DNA from: Flavipsychrobacter stenotrophus
GTDB lineage: Bacteria; Bacteroidota; Bacteroidia; Chitinophagales; Chitinophagaceae
Assembly (NCBI GenBank): GCA_947372365.1
Contig: CANBTK010000036.1
Coordinates: forward strand, 1-9,601
Length of the DNA stretch: 9,601 nt
Reading direction: 5' to 3'
The notes under the pieces were generated by a model that worked only from the letters and a program-made list of their open reading frames with translations, was not told where the DNA came from and did not search any database. Every line of letters starts with the position of its first letter. The stretch's first letter is position 1. Below, piece by piece: positions 7,308 to 9,601 of this stretch. The translations under genes were made by a program, and so were the position numbers.

Positions 7308-7315
7308 CAAACTTA
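7308..7315 (-). promoter_or_regulatory. Candidate Bacteroidota -7 promoter element of hmgA
   Basis: On the minus strand this reads TAAGTTTG, a perfect match to the Bacteroidota primary-sigma -7 consensus TAnnTTTG. It ends 19 bp before the hmgA ATG, giving a leader of roughly 10-15 nt. No TTTG was found at the expected -33 distance, so activity may be weak or need an activator. Confidence 0.45.
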
Positions 7316-7376
7316 TTTCAGCCCCATCGCGGGATTGATGATATCCGGCAGTAGAAAAGATGATGTTCGTCATTCG

Positions 7377-7400
7377 TTGGCCGTCATGCAATTACGGCAA
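7377..7400. promoter_or_regulatory. Imperfect dyad upstream of hmgA, possible operator
   Basis: TTGgCCGT (7377-7384) and ACGGCAA (7394-7400) are inverted arms with one extra G in the left arm, around a 9-bp centre. It lies about 60 bp upstream of the candidate hmgA -7 element, where an activator could bind. It is short and imperfect, so this is a suggestion only. Confidence 0.25.
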
Positions 7401-7570
7401 TAGGATGTATTTGATTTTTGCCTACCAGGGATTGGAATTCTAACTAGTAGTGGGAGGAGGGGCGCATTTGTTGTGTATTGTGTTTATAGTTAGCGCAGCA
7501 ACTAATTTTAATGGGGATGCCAATTTTTAAAGAATTGAGGCAGGCAGTTTGATTTATTGAGTTGCAGGAT

Positions 7571-8134
7571 TTACTTTTTGCTATTGTGCTTAGGTAGGCG
7601 CAGGGAATAGCCGGCATTTATAAGCCCTTTATACCCGAGGCCGAATTCTACGTAAGCGGCATGCTGGCCTCCCACCCGGATGCCGAGCGGAGAGAAATAC
7701 AAGCTAGGGTATAATTCTCCGGTATTAAATAAGCATATCATGCCCAGTGAACCGCTACAATATAGCTGGAAATAACGAAGCTGTTTAGGTGTGTAAATGC
7801 CCTTCACATCGGCGCATAACGAAAGCGCATCGTAATAGCCAGATACATGCGCATTGTTATACGTGTTGTCCCATGACCCCGAATAGGAATGTTGTGCAAT
7901 TCCAATACCCACTAAAACATTATCAGAAAAAGTGCGTTTATAGCTTGCAGCGAATATGGGGTGGTACACCCGTACTGTATTGGTTGCGTCGCGGTTATAT
8001 GCAGCTGCATAAATAATGTCCATTACTGAAATGCGCCCGGCACCCACCATTATTTCACAGCCCTCTGTCCCCAACTGAGCTGTTGACCATAACGGAATGA
8101 CAGATAGTACGAGCAGGATAAGTATATTTTTCAT
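7571..8134 (-). CDS. Unrecognised secreted protein, probably a small outer-membrane beta-barrel
   Basis: 187 aa; I do not recognise the family. Residues 1-19 are a signal peptide (MKN, then a hydrophobic core, then S-T-A) with likely cleavage before Gln20, the A-Q pattern common in Bacteroidota. The mature part has many alternating short hydrophobic and aromatic strands rich in Gly, Tyr and Ser: V-G-I-G-I-A-Q-H-S-Y-S-G-S, the L-R-Y-F-Q-L-Y segment, and a C-terminal Y-V-E-F-G-L-G-Y-K-G then I-N-A-G-Y-S-L-R-L. This fits an outer-membrane barrel of about eight strands, but the call is structural inference only. It begins 48 bp after the hydrolase gene on the same strand and may share its transcript. 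The 282 bp between its stop and hmgA suggest it is not part of the catabolic operon. Confidence 0.7.
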   Translation of the reverse strand: MKNILILLVLSVIPLWSTAQLGTEGCEIMVGAGRISVMDIIYAAAYNRDATNTVRVYHPIFAASYKRTFSDNVLVGIGIAQHSYSGSWDNTYNNAHVSGYYDALSLCADVKGIYTPKQLRYFQLYCSGSLGMICLFNTGELYPSLYFSPLGIRVGGQHAAYVEFGLGYKGLINAGYSLRLPKHNSKK

Positions 8135-8182
8135 GATAGGGGTTTGTTAAGCAAAAGCAAAAAATGTGCCAGTCTTAACCAA

Positions 8183-8971
8183 TTAATTGTAGTGGCTTAG
8201 AAACCCCACCACATTGGCGCCCCATTCCGCCCTGTATTTTTTCAGGTAATCATCGTGCCCAGCAAGTGGGTAGGTGATGAGTTGTTTGGGGCAGTGCAGG
8301 CTGGCAAATACCCTGTCAGTTTCTGAGCGGGTTACCCGGTCGTCCCGCTCGCCATATTGCAAAAGTGTGGGGCAATGTATGTTGGTGGCATAGCCCACGG
8401 GGTTGTGCGCTTGTGCATTGAAGCCATTTTCCAGCCCGCCCCAAAATAGCAGTAGGTTGGCCATAGGGAAGGTAGGCACACCCAGGTTGTGAAACCTTAT
8501 AGCTATGGTTTCGTACATGGTGGCAAACGGGCATTCAATAATTATAGCTTTTGGTTGTATGTGGGCATCGTTTATAGCTTTCATTATAGCTACGGCGCCC
8601 ATTGACGAGCCAAAGAGGTATATATTTTGCTCGCCCTGCTGCGTCAGGTATTTGTAACAATCAGCCACTTCTTCTGCCTCTTTAAAACCCACTGTTGTGC
8701 TGTTGCCTCCTGAGCCTCCAGACCCCATAAAATCGACCATCAGGCAATTATACCCATTTTGCAGAAACGGCTCTGCGCGCTCTAACATGGCACTTTTGCA
8801 GGCAGTATAGCCATGGCACATAACCACAGTGCCCCTGGAGGCTGCGAGGGCAGGTATGTACCAGCATTCCAGGTTTATATTGCTCTTTATCAGTACTGTT
8901 GAGTAGGGGTGGGTGGGTAGTGTGGTGTTCCTTGGCCTGGGGTTATCAATGCCTGTAAAGAGCAGTTGCAC
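8183..8971 (-). CDS. Alpha/beta hydrolase, catalytic body
   Basis: 262 codons, starting from GTG 8971-8969 if translated alone. It is a serine-type alpha/beta hydrolase: oxyanion-side H-G-Y (53-55), nucleophile elbow G-S-S-M-G (121-125, Ser123), acid in G-E-R-D-D-R-V (Asp210 or Asp211) and catalytic His239 in A-G-H-D-D-Y. All three catalytic positions are present, so the domain looks functional. The substrate is unknown; esterase or peptidase-like relatives are the usual annotations. As read, it lacks the N-terminal membrane anchor that relatives carry. That anchor lies immediately upstream in the zero frame, and the two join by a -1 shift at 8971-8977. The joined protein would have 317 residues (55 + 262), a normal family length. 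A GTG just after a run of six A, without a visible ribosome binding site, is a poor independent start. The AraC-type regulator gene is divergent to it. Confidence 0.85.
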   Translation of the reverse strand: MQLLFTGIDNPRPRNTTLPTHPYSTVLIKSNINLECWYIPALAASRGTVVMCHGYTACKSAMLERAEPFLQNGYNCLMVDFMGSGGSGGNSTTVGFKEAEEVADCYKYLTQQGEQNIYLFGSSMGAVAIMKAINDAHIQPKAIIIECPFATMYETIAIRFHNLGVPTFPMANLLLFWGGLENGFNAQAHNPVGYATNIHCPTLLQYGERDDRVTRSETDRVFASLHCPKQLITYPLAGHDDYLKKYRAEWGANVVGFLSHYN

Positions 8972-9135
8972 TTTTTTAATGGCGTAAGGTTAATGCTCGC
9001 GGTTTTTTCCCCGCCATCTTTATAATGGGTAAACTTGTAAGCCTGCATTGCAGCGATAACATTAGCTACAACAAACAGGAGCACCATTGCCCATAATATG
9101 CGCCTGAACAGTTTTGCGAGTTGGGGAATTTTCAT
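8890..9135 (-). CDS. N-terminal membrane anchor of the hydrolase, in the other frame
   Basis: It starts at ATG 9135-9133. The first 55 residues give MKIPQ, two Arg at 11-12, a transmembrane helix at about 13-32 (I-L-W-A-M-V-L-L-F-V-V then A-N-V-I-A-A), and the segment A-Y-K-F-T-H-Y. I associate that segment with the anchor part of Bacteroidota alpha/beta hydrolases. After Lys55 (codon AAG 8973-8971) the frame continues for 27 unrelated residues rich in Cys, Pro and Thr to a stop at 8890, overlapping the hydrolase body. The natural product is therefore probably the anchor joined to the body at 8971. Open-frame sequence upstream of 9135 runs through hairpins from a TTG and is unlikely to be translated. 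Whether this is a decayed gene, a sequence error in the A-run or deliberate frameshifting is open. Confidence 0.65.
   Translation of the reverse strand: MKIPQLAKLFRRILWAMVLLFVVANVIAAMQAYKFTHYKDGGEKTASINLTPLKKCNCSLQALITPGQGTPHYPPTPTQQY
8971..8977 (-). other. In-phase -1 slippery heptamer A AAA AAG
   Basis: On the minus strand the zero frame reads TTA AAA AAG TGC. The heptamer A AAA AAG is in exactly the phase needed for tandem -1 slippage, after which the next codon is GTG at 8971-8969, the first codon of the hydrolase body frame. This is the heptamer used by E. coli dnaX and several insertion sequences. I saw no obvious strong stem-loop right after it and no clear upstream Shine-Dalgarno-like stimulator. 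Confidence 0.5.
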
Positions 9136-9179
9136 GCCCACAAAGTTGATGCATAAAGTGGCAGCGGCAAGGTTAATAA

Positions 9180-9212
9180 ATGTGAATTGGGCGGCGCCTG
9201 GCCAATTCACAT
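9180..9212. repeat. Hairpin 1 in the hydrolase/AraC divergent region
   Basis: ATGTGAATTGG (9180-9190) and CCAATTCACAT (9202-9212) are perfect 11-bp inverted arms around an 11-nt G/C-rich loop. No T-run follows on either strand. Its last two bases are shared with the neighbouring terminator-type hairpin, so the two compete only at their edges. It lies 45 bp upstream of the ATG of the hydrolase anchor and would be in that gene's leader or promoter region. Confidence 0.7.
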
Positions 9213-9251
9213 AAATACAAAAGCCACCGTGTAGGTGGCTTTTGTATTTAT
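9211..9251. terminator. Strong bidirectional terminator-type hairpin in the divergent gap
   Basis: Perfect 18-bp inverted repeat: the left arm 9211-9228 ends in CAAAAGCCACC, the loop is GTGTA, and the right arm 9234-9251 begins GGTGGCTTTTG. The core GCCACC/GGTGGC stem is flanked by A-rich sequence on one side and T-rich sequence on the other in both orientations, the classic bidirectional terminator form. Neither flanking gene ends here: the hydrolase starts at 9135 and the AraC gene at 9400. Something transcribed between them or a lost gene may end here, or the hairpin may insulate or attenuate the divergent genes. Confidence 0.75.
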
Positions 9252-9399
9252 TCTGTGGACTCAACGGACGAAATGTCGAACCGGTTGATGGGCTTTTTTA
9301 CACAGATTTATATCCTTCGTGAGTTTTTCCACTCTCTTACAAAACGATGAAAATGTATAAAACATGAATATTTGAGTACTTTTATGTTTTAACTGTAAA
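9252..9399. other. Divergent gap next to the AraC gene, no gene seen
   Basis: 148 bp. An imperfect hairpin lies at 9263-9288 (outer arms CAAC/GTTG, inner GG/CC and CGA/TCG). On the minus strand a short frame ending in V-E-S-T-E at a stop (9250-9248) directly abuts the terminator hairpin, but it is open for only about 18 codons. It could be the remnant of a gene end, or chance. A near-match TATGTTTT at 9383-9390 to the -7 consensus precedes the AraC start, without a -33 partner. Confidence 0.4.
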
Positions 9400-9601
9400 A
9401 TGCCGATTGCGTTCTCACCCGCTTTGCTTAAAATGTATGCTTTCAAAAAGCATACAGTACTAATGATTGCATCAGGCCATGGTATGTTCCAGGTTGATTT
9501 TAAGAACTATACGTTCAATTCTGGAAAATCATTATTTCTAGCTCCGGGACAGTATTTTCAGTTGCTTTCTGGCGAGTTCAATATGCTGAAGTATCAATTT
9601 G
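9400..9601 (+). CDS. AraC-family transcriptional regulator, N-terminal part
   Basis: A plus-strand frame from ATG 9400-9402 stays open for 67 codons to the window edge; an in-frame stop (9373-9375) lies upstream. An alternative start is Met12 at 9433. The visible part resembles the N-terminal cupin-like sensor domain of Bacteroidota AraC regulators: H-T-V-L-M-I-A-S-G-H-G, then F-Q-V-D-F-K-N-Y, G-K-S-L-F-L-A-P-G-Q-Y, and a hydrophobic ending K-Y-Q-F. The two helix-turn-helix motifs that would prove the family lie beyond the edge. Being divergent from the hydrolase, it may control that gene; regulation of the distant aromatic operon is possible but not shown. A 23-bp palindrome covers its early codons (9434-9456). 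Confidence 0.7.
   Translation, partial: MPIAFSPALLKMYAFKKHTVLMIASGHGMFQVDFKNYTFNSGKSLFLAPGQYFQLLSGEFNMLKYQF
9434..9456. repeat. 23-bp palindrome over the first AraC codons
   Basis: TGTATGCTTT (9434-9443) and AAAGCATACA (9447-9456) are perfect 10-bp inverted arms around the 3-nt centre CAA. It begins one base into the alternative ATG at 9433 and lies within codons 12-19 of the longer reading. In the RNA it would form a stem close to the start; in DNA it has the form of a dimeric operator. Confidence 0.65.

Larger units (their letters stand above)
7289..7570. other. Upstream region of hmgA, no gene seen
   Basis: 282 bp without a credible gene on either strand. It holds the candidate hmgA -7 element and the dyad given separately. 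The A/T-rich inverted pair CAATT/AATTG near 7521-7537 lies about 35 bp beyond the 7571 stop but lacks a G/C stem and T-run, so I do not call it a terminator. Confidence 0.5.

Noticed and set aside
2259..7338. Many plus-strand open frames opposite paaABCD, hppD and hmgA
   Set aside because: All lie opposite genes recognised by strong motifs and encode compositionally odd proteins without family features.
7521..7537. Inverted repeat CAATT...AATTG as terminator of the 7571 gene
   Set aside because: Only five A/T-rich pairs, with no G/C stem and no T-run after it.
9252..9310. Possible tRNA on the minus strand (GGTTCGA and GTTGAGTCCACA)
   Set aside because: No 5' acceptor strand, D-arm or anticodon arm can be paired upstream, so a functional tRNA is not supported.
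9261..9446. Minus-strand 61-codon open frame overlapping the AraC start
   Set aside because: It overlaps the clearly AraC-like frame on the other strand, has low-complexity content and no recognisable domain.

Overview
The window looks like a chromosomal segment of a Bacteroidota bacterium, probably of the Chitinophagaceae type. The evidence is close family resemblance of the proteins, a start-region motif matching the Bacteroidota -7 promoter element (TAnnTTTG), little sign of Shine-Dalgarno sequences, a signal peptide ending in the Bacteroidota-style A-Q, and intergenic palindromic repeats of a kind I associate with this phylum. Genus and species cannot be fixed from the sequence alone. Nearly every gene lies on the minus strand, so the window reads from right to left.

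Right edge (9601 to about 8180): the first 67 codons of an AraC-family regulator run off the edge on the plus strand. Divergent from it is a membrane-anchored alpha/beta hydrolase whose anchor and catalytic body are in different frames. They meet exactly at an in-phase A AAA AAG heptamer, which means either a homopolymer frameshift or a programmed -1 frameshift. The divergent gap holds an 18-bp perfect terminator-type hairpin beside a second hairpin. Next is an unrecognised secreted protein that is probably an outer-membrane beta-barrel (8134-7571).

Centre (7288 to 666): an aromatic catabolism block. hmgA (homogentisate 1,2-dioxygenase) and hppD (4-hydroxyphenylpyruvate dioxygenase) carry out the ring-forming and ring-opening steps of tyrosine/phenylalanine breakdown. 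A spacer of about 300 bp with three 43-bp palindromic repeats follows. Then come tightly packed paaA, paaB, paaC and paaD, encoding the phenylacetyl-CoA epoxidase subunits and their maturation factor, and a metallo-beta-lactamase-fold persulfide dioxygenase fused to two rhodanese domains. A strong intrinsic terminator (645-599) closes the run. The reductase gene paaE, the ligase, the ring-opening and beta-oxidation paa genes, and fumarylacetoacetase are absent here and must lie elsewhere if the pathways are complete.

Left edge (480 to 1): the N-terminal half of a lipoprotein periplasmic adaptor of an efflux pump, continuing off the window.

The catabolic block is mostly recognisable biochemistry. 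hmgA, hppD, paaA and the persulfide dioxygenase use four unrelated folds but are all non-heme-iron, O2-consuming enzymes. The least ordinary items are the split hydrolase with its slippery site, the repeat-filled spacer inside the catabolic run, the sulfur-handling enzyme at the end of the paa operon, and the hairpins and palindrome around the AraC/hydrolase divergent region.
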